Positions 34,968 to 46,613 of a stretch of DNA of 64,000 nucleotides are shown one piece after another (within the stretch, counting starts at the first letter, position 1; each line of letters starts with the position of its first letter). This DNA is from Phanerodontia chrysosporium (Eukaryota > Basidiomycota > Agaricomycetes > Polyporales > Phanerochaetaceae), in the NCBI GenBank assembly GCA_001910725.1, contig MJGA01000009.1, forward strand, positions 806,001 to 870,000, given 5' to 3'. A program made the translations under genes and the position numbers. The notes beneath the pieces are model-generated. The model did no database searches. It had not been told where the DNA came from and worked only from the letters and a program-made list of their open reading frames with translations.

Positions 34968-36963
34968 TTATCCAGCGTGTTCCACCGCGGTCGTCACCAG
35001 CTTGCCGTTCTGGACAGTCGTCTTGAACATCTCGGGGATCGGAGCCTCGGAGAAGACACCGTCCTCCTCGCCCTCGACGGGCAGGTTCACGTTGATGCTG
35101 CTGCACTTGGCCGTAGTGATCTCGACGCCCAGGCAGTCCTTCGAGAGGAAGATGTGTCCCGAGTCTGTCGAGTCAAGCTGGATCGTTGGCGCAGAGCCTG
35201 TGATTTGGAGCGTGAACGAGGGAGAGCTCGTGATTGCAATCGAAGAGATGACGTTCTCAACGAGGACACTCGTCTTGTTGCAGTTGACTGAGTTTACGAG
35301 GTTTAGTAGTGTTTCCCAACAGCGCACGGTAGCAAACATACACATTGTCACGCCATTGATCTTGCCCTTTACGATGATGGTCGAGTTCTTGCAGCCATAA
35401 AGGTTGATAGTATGACTGAGATCAGTGTTCTCGACGACAAGTGACGACTCGTTCTCGAAGTTTTCCTGAGGCACCACTCAGCAACAGTGCAATGCTGGAG
35501 CGGAGCAGACGTACGATAAGCCACTTGTTGCCCTCCAAGACGAACTTTGTCGGCTTCTTGCCCGCAAGAGCCTGAGGCTTCGTCGGTTTCGTCGGCTTCT
35601 TTGGCTGTGCTGCAGCGACTTCAGCCTTGTCAGCTCGCTTCTGGACAGTACTCGCGGACTCACTACTCGAGCCAGAGCCGACAGAAGCGGGCACGACGCT
35701 GCCAGCCCGCAGAGCCGGGTTCTTGTGGGTCATCTCGCTCTTGTCGACCTTCCGAAGGTGCTTGGTGACCTCCTCGCCGCGGTTCAGCTCCGCAAATACC
35801 GCTGAGACGCCGCCCGCGGCAGGCGCAGCAGCAGGTGCTGCTGCAGGCGGAGGCGGGGGACCCGGAGGAGGTGGAGGCGGCGGGGGCGGGGCACCACCGG
35901 CTGTGGGTACTGCTGAAGCAGACGCTTGATATTCAGAGACAGACTTGCCCTGTATGCATAATTAGAGGATGGAATGGCCGGACAAGAGAGGGGGGTTACG
36001 TACCGATGGGTTCCATGAGAGGCCGGTCGTATGGTATTCCATGACGTATTTACGGAGTTCTTCGAGAAGAGCGTACCAAGCCCGCACCCATTCGACATGC
36101 TTAGGGTCCCTAACAGGGATTATCGCATTCAGCAGGGGCACGGCAAACCAGGAATCACTAGTACACACTTCTCCTTGTAGTCTTTGATAACGCGGTTTCC
36201 GTAGAACTCTGAAGACTCCTTGAGGTCCTTGATATACGGTCCTGGCTTAGGTGTCTGCAGAAACAACGTAAACATCGGTCATTGGAGCATGATCATAGCT
36301 CAACTCACCACAGCAACCCAGCCAACAGCAGGGGCACCTTCCGCGAGCATCGTGTGATGGTTATTCCAGTCCCTGTCCTTACGGAACTGCTCCTTCGCAT
36401 GTATAACGGCTTCAATGTCCTTGGACAGCGGGATCAGCACGCCCTCGAGGGTCTTCTGGTCCGGCTGCTTGCAGTTCGCAGCGAGCAGGATGACCTCGCG
36501 CAGCTTCAGGTACTCCTTCTCGACGAGCGCAACCTAGCGACGGCCCCTTAGCCCCTCTATACTATCCTACAGGTGGGTCGACGCACCTGATCGACCACGC
36601 TCTGGCTCGCGAAGCTCTTCGTGAGCTCGACGAACGGCTTGAGCTTGCCATCGATGACGACCTCGTCGTACGCCAGCACCGCCTTTGGCACCTCTGCGGG
36701 CACAGCACTGAGAGCAGCAGCGGCAGGCGGAGGCGGGGGCGGAGGCGGCACGGGCGTGGGCTCGCTCGATGCGAGCGATGGCGCAGCGGCGGGGGCCGCG
36801 GGCGGGAGTGGTGCGCCGAGGGCAGCGAGGTCTTCGAGGCGCGATGTCGCGGCCTCTAGCCTGCGGGTAGCTTAGTATGCGTGTCGCGCGGCAGTGCTGC
36901 GAGACGTCGGCCGTACCTCTTGATGATAGTTGCGAGCGAGTGCAGGCCCTGTGTGGATGCCAT
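34968..36963 (-). CDS. SRV2: Adenylyl cyclase-associated protein (CAP/Srv2)
   Basis: ATG at 36963, TAA at 34968-34970, seven or more exons. CAP recycles cofilin-bound ADP-actin and links actin to Ras/cAMP signalling in the cytoplasm. The start QGLHSLATIIKRLEAATSRL is the cyclase-binding coiled coil (RLEAATSRLEDLA). A Pro-rich linker follows, then the helical-folded domain (VVIDGKLKPFVELTKSF, VEWVRAWYALLEELRKYVME, TTGLSWNP). A second poly-Pro stretch gives a WH2/profilin-binding region (GVSAVFAELNRGEEVTKHLR). The C-terminal beta-helix CARP domain runs from KFVLEGNKWLIENFENESS through VNCNKTSVLVENVISSIAI to EMFKTTVQNGKLVTTAVEH. Length and order are those of a full CAP. Confidence 0.92.
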
Positions 36964-37362
36964 CCTGGGATACGGTAAGGCTTATCTGACGTCGGCACGC
37001 TTCTCGTGTTGGACTCGGTGTCTGGGAGAGGATTTCGAGTAGCCGGGAAGTCGCAGGGTGCAGCACGAGCTGGCAGTAGGTCGCGGAGAGAGATGAGAGT
37101 GTGTAGCAAGTTGTCAACGTCAGTGTAGCAACCCGACGCCCGACGCGTGCTTGCTGCGTGCTGCGCCGAGCCTCTGGCTCATTGATCCGCATGTCCGACT
37201 CTCCTTGCAACGTTCCACGCGGTTCGTGCGTGCTGTAAGAGGAGGAATCTTACTCTGGAGAACACAAGAATCCGACGAGCTATGGGATTCTCACTGCGGG
37301 TGCGGCATGATCACGCGAGAGCAGCCGAAGCGAGAAAGGGAGACACCGGACGTAGACAACTA
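36964..37362. other. Intergenic, CAP promoter
   Basis: 399 bases between the CAP start and the stop of the next minus-strand gene. No element recognised. Confidence 0.45.
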
Positions 37363-38564
37363 CTAAATAACAAGCCAGTCTCGATAGCGAGGCTGCTCTG
37401 AAGATGACGACGGCGACTGCTCGCTAATGCTATCAGAATCACTGACTGAATGGTCATCTTCGTCATTCTCGTTCTCGTCCTCTTCTCGCCCTTCCTTGGC
37501 AGCTTTCGCTTTCGCTTTCTTACGTGCCTTCTTCTTGCGTCTCCGCTCTCGCTCTTGCTGTTTCGCCCTGAGCATCTCCTGTTTTGATAGCCCCGGATTG
37601 TACAACTGATCCAACTGCGCAGCATATCATCGAACGGAATGAGTACAGGACGTAGAGAACAGCGGGTCGGTCACACCTTGTCCAACAAGAGTTTGCGTGC
37701 GATCTTCCGGTTCTGGGTTAAGGAGCGTGTTTCCTGGCATGCCACGCGGATACCAGTAGGTTTATGTAGCAGCTGAACGTTGTTCTCCGTCTTATTTATG
37801 GACTGCCCGCCAGGTCCACTCCCTGATAGCCATAGACGTGTTGAATAAATACCACTGCAGCGAGCAGAAAGCAGCAAACTAACGCACCTCTCACAAACGT
37901 TTCCTCTAGGTCCTCTTCTCGGAGCTCAGGAATCTTCCGCTCTTTGGCCGCCTTCTTCAGCTGTGAATAATAGCGAGGGACGGACGGGGGAGATGGAGCA
38001 GAGGACGAGATATCATTGGACTCCGAGTCACTACAAAAATCATTCAGAGCATAACCTGGTACATATTAGCGAGCCGAAGACTCCAAGGATAGCATAGACG
38101 TACTTGACCCGTCTCCTGCGGGTGGACTCAATCGGCGGCGGGTTCTTTATTGTGCTGTTGTCGCCCAGCTCAGTATGCTCAGTAATTCTCAGTTCTATGT
38201 TAAAGCCCGGTGAGATTCCTCACGACTTAACATGAAGTGGACATACGCCATTTCTCCTCCGAAGCGTTCTCAACCTTGCGCGCTTGGACGATGTTCTTCC
38301 TCAGCACCTCGGAGATCTCTCTCGTGAGGGTGATCTTCTCCTCCCAGGTTTTCTCGTCTGCTGTCGAGCTCGTGGGTAGAATCTCAGTGCGCACTTTTGC
38401 CTTGAAGGCTAGCCGGGCCGTCAGCGATCCCGTTGCGAGCTTAGGGTGCGCATGTACCTACCATTCTTTACGGCGGTGTCTCCCGCAAATGTGACATTGC
38501 AAGCTCGCAGAAAATCTCTGTATGCTGCCCTTGCGGACGCACGTAACGACGGAGAGAGCGACAT
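37363..38564 (-). CDS. Apparent fusion: MZM1/LYRM7 complex III assembly factor plus mitochondrial GGQ release-factor domain
   Basis: ATG at 38564. The first part is an LYR-type factor ([53 protein letters not shown]), the signature of Mzm1/LYRM7, which inserts the Rieske protein into complex III. At RRRRV a strong donor (GTACGT) opens a 73-nt intron ending TTTTTGTAG. Splicing it leads without a stop into a class I release-factor domain: [38 protein letters not shown], and a Lys/Arg-rich tail, as in MTRFR/ICT1-type mitochondrial rescue factors. The GGQ half has no in-frame ATG of its own after the last upstream stop. If the intron is retained, an LYR-only product ends at TGA 38042-38040. The final stop is TAG at 37363. 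It could instead be two overlapping transcripts. Confidence 0.7.
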
Positions 38565-39243
38565 GGGGACAGCGGAGGAACGTGACGCTGGGGATTCGGA
38601 TTCTCTGCGCGAACATTCGCCAGCCAAACTGGCGGACAGAGCGCTCGGAAGAGCCCGCGATGGCATCAGATCCAACGCGAGATTTGCGCGTGATGCGACG
38701 CAGAACGCGTCCGCTTTAGGAAGGTGTCTTCTGCTCCACTCGCTCAACGTCTGCTCCAAAATACGTTCCCCTCGCCTGAAAAATTTCGGCGCGGACTGGG
38801 AACAACTGGTATCATGTACAATACATGCTAATGCATGTTTTTATGCTAAAAACGTATTTTACTATGTGTAAAATGGGGTAGGAATGTGCTGCTGAACGTT
38901 GGCGACGATGGCAAAGCATCTCGGACGACATCCGAGCACTCTTTCTCTTCAGCGCGTGTGCATACCTCACATACCTAAGACATACGCGCCATTGGAAGTG
39001 TCAGAGTCGACGGGACTGCTTGCTACACGACCCGCCGCGCACTCTTGTTTAACGTCTCACGTGACGCGCGAATACGGTTTGTTGACTGGCTCGACGCGCC
39101 TCGGAGTTTCAACACACTCTCTTCCCTCGACCACCACCATCCCCCTTCCCGTCCCCCACCCGGCCTAGTCCCCCTCGTCTGTTCCCCTCCTGCGCTTTCG
39201 CCTGCGATCCAAACACCTTAATAAACCACCACACACAGCAGAA
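38565..39243. promoter_or_regulatory. Divergent promoter region of the MZM1 fusion gene and histone H1
   Basis: 679 bases between divergent starts. The 200 bases before H1 are C/T-rich (CCACCACCATCCCCCTTCCC), a pyrimidine tract often seen just upstream of highly expressed fungal genes. No TATA box was assigned. Confidence 0.4.
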
Positions 39244-40623
39244 ATGGCCCGCGCAACCAAAGCGACCACCAAATCCACCAAGTCTGCGCAGAGCTCTGCC
39301 GCAAAGAAGGGCGCTGCCCGTCCTGCGCCCGCGCACCCCTCTTGGATCGACATGATCAAGGTAAGTCTTCAAGACAAGCTGTACAGCCTGCTTGTACGCT
39401 CGAATCGACGACGACGGGCAGGCGGCGGCGAGGAGCGGCTGTTCTTCACGACCGACCCAAAAGGGGCAGGGCGCACGGCGTGGCCCGCCGCTACGCCACC
39501 GTCCCTCGTCATCGTGTCTGAACACGTTCTACATCGGTTGCCATTGTGTTCCCCACGCTTTGCCTGTTAGCTTCATGCGTATAGTTCATTATCTGACTTC
39601 ATATTGATTTCTCCAGGAGTGCATTGCTGCTCACCCGGACGATGCCCGCTCCGGTGTCTCCCGCCCTCAGATCAAGAAGTAGGTCTTTCCCCCTCTCACA
39701 GAAAATAAACGTGATGCTGACGAGACATGTAGGTATGTTGAGGAGAAGTACAAGCTCGATATCGGCAATGCTCAGATTACCCAGCTGAGCAAGGCCATTA
39801 CATCCGGTGCCGACAAGGGCGTCTTCTCTCTCCCGAAGGGTAAGTGTCTCCGAAGCTTTGCCACATGGACACAAACACCGACACATGCAACACAGGTCCT
39901 TCGGGTCGTGTCAAGCTTGCTCCCAAGAGCAAGCCTACTGATGTCGCTGCCAAAGAGGTAGGAAAATCGGCGTATTATTGCGATCGAAAGCGAATGCTTA
40001 CCTAATCACCTAGAACAAACCTGAGTCCAAGGCCGCGAAGCCTGTCTCTAAGTCTGCGTCTAAGCCTGCATCGAAGCCTGCCGCTAAGCCTGCTGCGAAG
40101 CCTGCTAAGCCTGCGAAGAAGGCTGCCGCGACTAAGGCGACACCGAAGGCCGAGCCCAAGAAGGTCGTAAAGGAGAAGCCCTCCACGAAGACCGCTAAGA
40201 CTGACACTAAGAAGGCTGCTCCCACGAAGGCCGTTCCCAAGAAGGCCGCCCCTGCGAAGGCTGCCCCCAAGACCGCTGCGAAGGCAAAGGCCGCCCCTGC
40301 TAAGAAGGCCGCTCCCGTTAAGAAGACCACCGCTCCGAGCAAGAGGGACTCGGCCAAGAAGGTAACTACATGGTGCTTCTGTGTCATGTAGCAATCTGAA
40401 CAGCGTGTGTTGTAGTCGGTGACTGGCACATCTGCTGCTAGCAAGGCCAAGGCTTCTGCGAAGAAGGCCTCTACCTCCAAGGCCCCTGCGAAGGCCCCCG
40501 CAAAGGCAAAGGCTCCTGCGAAGGCGGCTCCCAGTGCACGGAGCGCTCGGGTGAGTGCTTATGCCGCGTTGTCTTCAGTGTAGCTGACTCGCTGGTTTGC
40601 GACAGGCTGCCAAGCGGGCATGA
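39244..40623 (+). CDS. Linker histone H1, 282 aa, seven exons
   Basis: Exons are 39244-39360, 39617-39678, 39733-39839, 39896-39957, 40014-40361, 40416-40550 and 40606-40623, 849 nt in frame. A short basic tail precedes the winged-helix H15 domain (HPSWIDMIKECIAAHPDDA, GVSRPQIKKYVEEKYKLDIG, AQITQLSKAITSGADKGVF). A long Lys/Ala/Pro tail of AAKPAK-type repeats carries about two thirds of the length. It binds linker DNA and compacts chromatin. The intron-rich structure is normal for basidiomycete H1 genes. The first intron (39361-39616, 256 nt) is the longest and could hold regulatory sequence. Confidence 0.94.
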
Positions 40624-41964
40624 ACGAATCATGGTCACGATTTCTCACCATCTATAACTCTGTAGCCTTTCTCGAATCTTACAGTCTCGACTATTCCGAA
40701 TCGCGTTACCTCTCTCTCGCCCCGCACCTATCCACGCCGCTGCCTGAATGACCTCCGTCGCATACACGCGCATAACATATTAGTTATGTATTCCTAGGTG
40801 CCATTGTTCCTCGATTTGTCTCGGTGTAGGTGTCAGGCACAGTACTACTCCTTGCACACTCGGACTATGGAGGTTGGGAGGGGAGGAGGCATGGCGTAGT
40901 ATTTGCTAGTTTTCCTCATAGTCTGGGATCCGTCTCCTTTTTTTCTCCTCACACTCGTATCTGTACTTGTAAATTATAAGTTAGGGACGACAAATGTATC
41001 CCTCTCGCTCTGCATATTTCGTGGGTTAACTGAAGCGCCAGATCGAGATAACGATTCGCGCATGGCGCAGGCGGGATGCAACGGAACGTCAACCTCTGTG
41101 CTCATGACTTACTGTCTTTCCCTATGACAACTGTTGTATACGGACTCATACGTGCGTTGTTCAAACGTTCAAGAGTATTCATTTCATATGTGCTTGTTAT
41201 CATGCTTGGAGCAAGACGTCGCCGCTAGATCTCCTTGGCGGGATCCTGCATGGACTCTTCTCACTGCTCCCGGTCCCGAAAGCACCTCCGCCTCTAGTCG
41301 ATGTTCGACATTTTCTTCCCTTCCATAATGCTTAGTGAGTCTCTTGTCCTCGCTTCGACGTAGGATGCTGAGTGTCAGTCCTTCAGGTCTACATTACGCG
41401 GGAGTGGGCCCACGCCTCCGATGAACGAAGTCGTGGCCCGAAAGACGACATGCTGATCAGAATGCGCTGTGCCAGCGATTAAAGCTCAAGCACGCCGGCA
41501 CTTGTTGCGTTCAAGTCGACGCGTCGGCAGAATACAGTCTTTTTCCACGAGTATGTCGGAGGTCCGATGGAATTCAGTTGTAGGGTTCACGCTCCTGATG
41601 ACGTGCAACCCAGACACGCGGATCTGATTGAATTGGAGTGCACGTTTCGAAACTCCTGCTAGTGCCCAATCCTTTACATAACATTCGGGATTCTGGATAC
41701 CCGTAAGGCATGTGCTAACGATCTTGCCGAGCTGTCAAGGCCGCGTGCATTACAGCATATCTACGACGAGCACCCGACACTGATAGCGTCTTACTAGGCT
41801 CTTCATCCCCACCCCCGCTACCATCATTCCTCTTCCCCGCCCTCTCGATTCTACTGCAGACGAACACCACTGCAGCCTGCGGGCGATTTCAACGTCAAAG
41901 GTGCGTTGTATAGATGCTTGCTGGGGCCACAACTCATTGCATTGCAGGTGACCCCAGCGATCTC
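40624..41964. other. Intergenic, no gene seen
   Basis: 1.34 kb containing the H1 3' flank and the upstream region of the decayed P450. Short open frames around 40903 and 41134 show no family signal. AT-rich compared with the genes. Confidence 0.5.
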
Positions 41965-42984
41965 ATGGAAGGAATCCCGATTCTGAGCTACGTCACGCTT
42001 GGACTCGTCACCGTGTGGACGATCTTGTCACTGCGGAAGCCACGGCGCCGGTATCCTCCAGGGCCGAAGGGCCTGCCTGTCCTGGGAAACGTATTCGACA
42101 TCCCTCTTGAGAACGGCTGGCTCATCTTTGACAAATGGGCTCGTCAATATGGTATGTATCTGTAAAATTTTTACCAAGTAATACTTCGCGCTCATAGAGC
42201 CTCGATCTCCAGGCTCAGACATCGTTCATGTTGAGGCGCTTGGGAAACACATCTATGTCATCAACAGTGCAAAAGTTGCAAGGGAGATTTTCGATGGTCG
42301 ACCTCATAACTATTCGGACAAGTGAGTATATAGCGGTGGTTTGTCGTGGTGACTCGACACTGATCATCGCTTCTTACAACAGGGAGCAGTCGACTATGCT
42401 GCTAGAATTGTATGTGCTCTGCCACAGTGCCGCACGCGCATGGACTGATTCTATGACAGGTCCGGATGGGGGCGCTCCTGGGTCATGTTTCCATACGGCG
42501 ACTACTGGAGGCAGCACCGTCGACTGTTCCATCAGCACTTCCGTGCGCAGAGCATTCCGCAATACCACCAAAAACAGGCAGCAGCGGCGCGACGGCTGCT
42601 GCAGCTCCTGCTAGACACACCAGCCGACTTCGCGAAGCACATACGCTAGTAAGACTCCAGATTTAATGGCCGCGCTGATCATAGCCTGATCGTTGACTAG
42701 CGCAACTGGTTCCTCCATCGTTGATGTAGTCTATTCCTTCGATACGCCCCCCGGTGATCCTCGTCTAGAGATTGTGGAAGCAGCGATGGGTACCGCCAGT
42801 GAGCTCTTGCATTCCGGCATATATCTTGGTGAGATACAGGCCCTCCTTGCTACCCCCATGTATTCTGAGCTTTGCATTTTAGTCGATGTCTTTCCGATAT
42901 GTAGGTCATGCTATCTTGCGCTAGGGATTTCTTCTACTCACGCTTCTGTCTGTCACAGTTTTCTAATTCCTACGGTTTTATTCT

Positions 42985-43465
42985 TGTAAGCGCCAGTAGG
43001 CGCAGGGGTTAGGGTTATGGACTAGGGTTAGGACAGGCACGCGTCAGAACGCGGTCACGTGTTGGTCACGTGCTGGGAAAGGACTCAGAGTCATGTGAGG
43101 ATCTTATCTTTATCTTATCTATGATGTAGACGCTCCGGTACAAGGTATAGTAGGTAGCCGGACCAGGGTCGGGTAGTGTATTCTAGAATAGCGTAGAAGG
43201 TTCCGGACACATCCGGTACTCGCTTTAGACTTCGCCGAGCCGGAGTGTCTTGCAAGTATCGCACCATCATCACGCATCGCGCATGTGATGGCAGTATCAA
43301 GGTCTCGGTAGTACAGGGTCCTCCCTTCATGTATATATACCGGCTCTGCTGGCTTAAGTCCAGCATCATCTACCTCGTCTTTCACCCACTTCACTCGCAC
43401 ACTCGCAGTCAAGTCCAACCCACCTAAGCTACTAAGGTAAGTAGCGGGTTTACTTTGACACTGTC
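42985..43465. mobile_element. Insertion, possibly a solo LTR, inside a P450 intron
   Basis: About 480 bases of unrelated sequence expand the intron. They include telomere-like units (43005-43032), a run TGTGAGGATCTTATC near 43095, a clear TATA box (43331-43341) and a C-rich transcribed-looking stretch to about 43440. This promoter-like layout without coding capacity is that of a long terminal repeat. No convincing target-site duplication was found, so the borders are approximate. Confidence 0.45.
43005..43032 (+). repeat. Telomere-like TTAGGG units
   Basis: Three GGTTAGGG or AGGGTTA-type units in 28 bases, degenerate in the middle, match the common fungal telomere repeat. They sit at the left end of the insertion in the P450 intron. 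Confidence 0.6.
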
Positions 43466-44579
43466 GTCTCCAGTGAAGTATGTACCAGCAGGTTTCCCGG
43501 AGCGCAGTTCAAGCGGAAAGCCGCTCATTACAATAAGCTCGTAAAAGACATGTTCACGATCCCATACACCCAAGTGAAGACAGCCATGGTATGATCAATT
43601 GTCTCCCATGCATGCTAGTTATGCTGAAATGTCCGACGCAGAAGGAAGGCAGTGTCCAGCCATGTTTCACCACCGCCCTCCTATCCGAGTCCGATGATCT
43701 TGACACTCCAGAGCGTGACAAAATATTCCAGAGTCTCGTTGGTACAGCATACGCAGGTAGCTCGATCAGATATGCATCCCGTATAACATGTACTGATTCA
43801 GCCCCAAGCTGGCACAGATACAGTAGGTATTCCATGGGCTTCCCAGTGGCATACGTCTGACGCATGCAGCTCATGATATCCATGCTAACGTTCATGCTCG
43901 CTATGGTGTTGCATCCTGAGGCTCAAACCGCCGCCCAAAACGAGATCGACTCCGTCGTTGGTCGTGATCGCCTCCTGGAATGACGGATCGGGATTCGCTT
44001 CCACGCGTGACAGCTCTGATACAAGAAGTGCTACGGTGCGCATTTACTGGCTTGCACAGCGTTGATTTGCTGATTGCGTCTACAGTTGGCACTGTCCGAT
44101 GCCGCTAGGTCAGTATTTGCATTCATATACGAGCTGTCGGACTGACCAACCCAATTTTGATAGCAACTCCACACCGAGCGATAGTGAATGATGAGTACAA
44201 TGGATATCATATTGCTGCTGGCTCAGTCGTTATTGGAAATGCCTGGTAAGCGTACCGTTTGGTGCCTGGTGTAGAAATGCTGACGATGCTGTCCAGGGCC
44301 ATGTTACATGACGAGGACGTCTATCCTGATCCACACTCGTTCAAGCCAGACCGATTCTTGACGACAGATGGGAGGCTTCGCGATGACATCCCGTTTCCCA
44401 TTGAAGCGTTTGGATTCGGGCGTAGGATCTGCCCGGGTCGATACTTTGCGATGGACGCACTATTCCTGTTCGTCTCGCACGTGCTGGCAGTCTTCAGGAT
44501 AGAACACTCTGTGGACGCCCATGGGAACGTAGTTGGGGTTGAGGCCGAGTTCCAGCCGCAAGGATTCAGGTGCGCATAA

Positions 44580-45477
44580 TCACTTTACTCCCGTTGATGC
44601 ACCTTTCAACCTGGATGAACAGCCCTCCGAAACCGTTCAAAGCGCATTTCAGACTGCGCTACTCGGGAGCGGAGGAGCTTGTCAATGGGATTGTATAGAA
44701 GAGTGTGTAGCACCCGAAAGGGACTGTGAGGTCACAAGGCTAGAGTTAGGACTCTTCGTTCGGTTTCAGCGTCGGAGAGCTAACACGCGCAAGTAAACTC
44801 GCAGCCTCAACGCAATGAGCATCACCCTTTCCTACCTTCTGCTTGGAATACCCTATTTGCTGCTCTTATGCGTCCATGCCTTCATTCAATCTCACCGTCT
44901 AAATGACTTATCGAGACAGGTCCTGACGGGATATGCTGAAATGTCACCATAGCCTAGAACGACGGCCTCACCTCTTCCGATATTTAAGAGGCTGGAGGCG
45001 AGCCTCCTGCGAAATATGACGCTGTCTTGCCTTTCTGAGCTTAGTGCTTACTATAGGTGAGTGGTCCGAACATCGCCATGGAGCATTCTCCTCGGAAATC
45101 TAGCATCTGAGGTGTGTGCTTCAGCCCATACCACTGCAACATACCTCGCCAGCGTTCATTAATAGTACATTGAACATGTACCGCGGACCGCCCTGGACCT
45201 GCCGGAAACCCACGGCGAACAGCTCGCCATCGGCGTGACACAACGTGCACAATGTCGTCAGGGCTGCATACACTATACGCCCGCCGGGCCGCACACTGCC
45301 CAGGGCTGCGCTCGATCCGGAGTCGCATGCGAGCCTCGTTCCATTTCCAGCGATCTGCGTGGGCGGCGTGGACTGTCGCGGACTACTGAGCGTCCAGAGA
45401 TAACGCAGCGTAAATCCACCTGCGACCAGACGTACGCTAGCCAGAGCCATCACGATTCGATCCTACGTCAGACGATC
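44580..45477. other. Intergenic, no firm gene
   Basis: 898 bases between the P450 remnant and the GDSL gene. A minus-strand frame at 45121-45453 (GELFAVGFRQVQGGPRYMF and others) looks slightly protein-like but has no ATG in a good context and no recognised family, so it is not called. Confidence 0.45.
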
Positions 45478-46457
45478 ATGCTTCTCGGCGACTCACTCAC
45501 TGAGATGAGCACCGCTCCGTACGGCCTCGCGCAGCTACTCACCGGTACACACTCTTGTCTCTACAAACCCTCTGCGCACTTACTTGGCACCTGCAGATGC
45601 GTACCGCCGAAAGCTCGACGTCGTCGTGCGTGGCTTCAGCGGATACAACTCGACGTGGATCCTCCCGGTCTTCGAGCAGGTGTGCATTCCACCACGTCCA
45701 TTCCTCCACCATCTCAGACCAAGCACAGGTGCTCGCCAAGCAGAGCGAGCGCGCGAACCTCGCCACGCTCCAGCTGCTCACGATCTGGCTCGGCGCGAAC
45801 GACGCGACGTTCCCGGGCGAGGCGCAGCACGTCCCGCTGGAGACCTTCAAGGCGAACATGCGCCGCCTCGTGCGCATGGTCACGGACCCGCACTCGGCGT
45901 GGCACTCGCCCGCGACGCGCGTCGTCCTGCTCACGCCGCCGCCCGTCTACGCAGACAAGTGGCGCGACTTCCTCCGCGTGAACGGCACGCCGCCGCGCGA
46001 CACGTCCGACCGCGACCTCGAGGGGTCGAGGGTGTACGCCGAGGCGACGAGGGAGGTCGCGCTGCAGGAGGGTGTCGCGCTGGTCGATACGTGGACGCTG
46101 CTCTGGGACGCGGCGGGTGGAAAGGAGGAGAACCTCACGCAGTTCCTTTCCGACGGCCTGCATTTGAGTACGGACGGATACAAGGTGCGCTTTGTCATGG
46201 TCGACGCTCTCGTCGTATCTGATCTCAATTTTCTCTCTGAGCAGCTCGTGTATGATGCCCTCGTCAAGCTCATACTGGAGCGCTATCCCGAGATTCATTT
46301 CGACAAACCTTTCATGGCATTCCCACCGTACGTTCCATTTCCCCCTGATTCTGATACTTCTTGCTGAGTCTGAGAATCCTACAGCTGGAATGAGGTGAAC
46401 AATGACAACTATATGGAACTGTTGAAGGAGAGCACCGTCAGGAAAGGAAAGCTGTAG
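45478..46457 (+). CDS. IAH1: GDSL/SGNH hydrolase, isoamyl-acetate-hydrolysing esterase type, 253 aa
   Basis: Exons are 45478-45544, 45597-45679, 45729-46184, 46245-46327 and 46385-46457, 762 nt in frame. SGNH blocks are clear: Ser in MLLGDSLTE, Gly in VVRGFSGYNS, Asn in TIWLGANDA and the Asp/His pair in SDGLHLSTDGYK. The family cleaves short-chain acetate esters in the cytosol. Compared with its paralogue at 49159-50177 it lacks the first nine residues. The upstream bases would encode a similar start (SYV before the LLGDSL motif) only in another frame, so a 1-nt change may have shifted the start to this Met. Confidence 0.88.
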
Positions 46458-46529
46458 TGGGAAAAATGCGAGACAGTAGCATCGGCGCATACGAAGGAAC
46501 ATATATTAGCAGAGATTAAGTTTCGTATC

Positions 46530-46613
46530 GCCGGGATAGCTCAGCTGGGAGAGCAACAGACTGAAGCCCTTGCGGCCTTCTGGAGGTCGCGTGTTCAATC
46601 CACGCTCCTGGCA
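46530..46613 (+). tRNA. tRNA-Phe (GAA) with 11-nt intron
   Basis: The acceptor stem GCCGGGA pairs with TCCTGGC, with one G-T pair. The D arm GCTC/GAGC and the T arm GCGTG/CACGC with loop TTCAATC (B box) are present. The anticodon loop reads CTGAAG, giving GAA for Phe. An 11-nt intron (CCCTTGCGGCC) follows position 37, the canonical place for nuclear tRNA introns. The anticodon stem has one mismatch at its top pair. Confidence 0.93.

Larger units (their letters stand above)
41965..44579 (+). pseudogene. Cytochrome P450, disrupted by frameshifts and an intron insertion
   Basis: The multi-exon layout of a microsomal P450 is preserved. It has a membrane anchor (GIPILSYVTLGLVTVWTIL), a Pro-rich hinge (YPPGPKGLPVLGNVF), a C-helix WRQHRRLFHQHF and a late heme loop FGFGRRICPGRYFAMD with the Cys intact. 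The frame breaks at least three times. One break is near 43485, where LKYVPA and FPGAQFKRKA are one base out of register. One is near 43880, where the oxygen-binding I-helix should be. One is near 43980, between DSVVGRDRLLE and DRDSLPRVTAL. One intron is 573 nt (42901-43473), while its siblings are about 50-60. It would have oxidised an unknown small molecule, and is very probably a recent pseudogene because most of the protein is still readable. Confidence 0.8.

Noticed and set aside
45121..45453. Minus-strand frame ending QGGPRYMFNVLLMNAGEVC
   Set aside because: No suitable ATG, no recognised family, and it overlaps the promoter of the GDSL gene.
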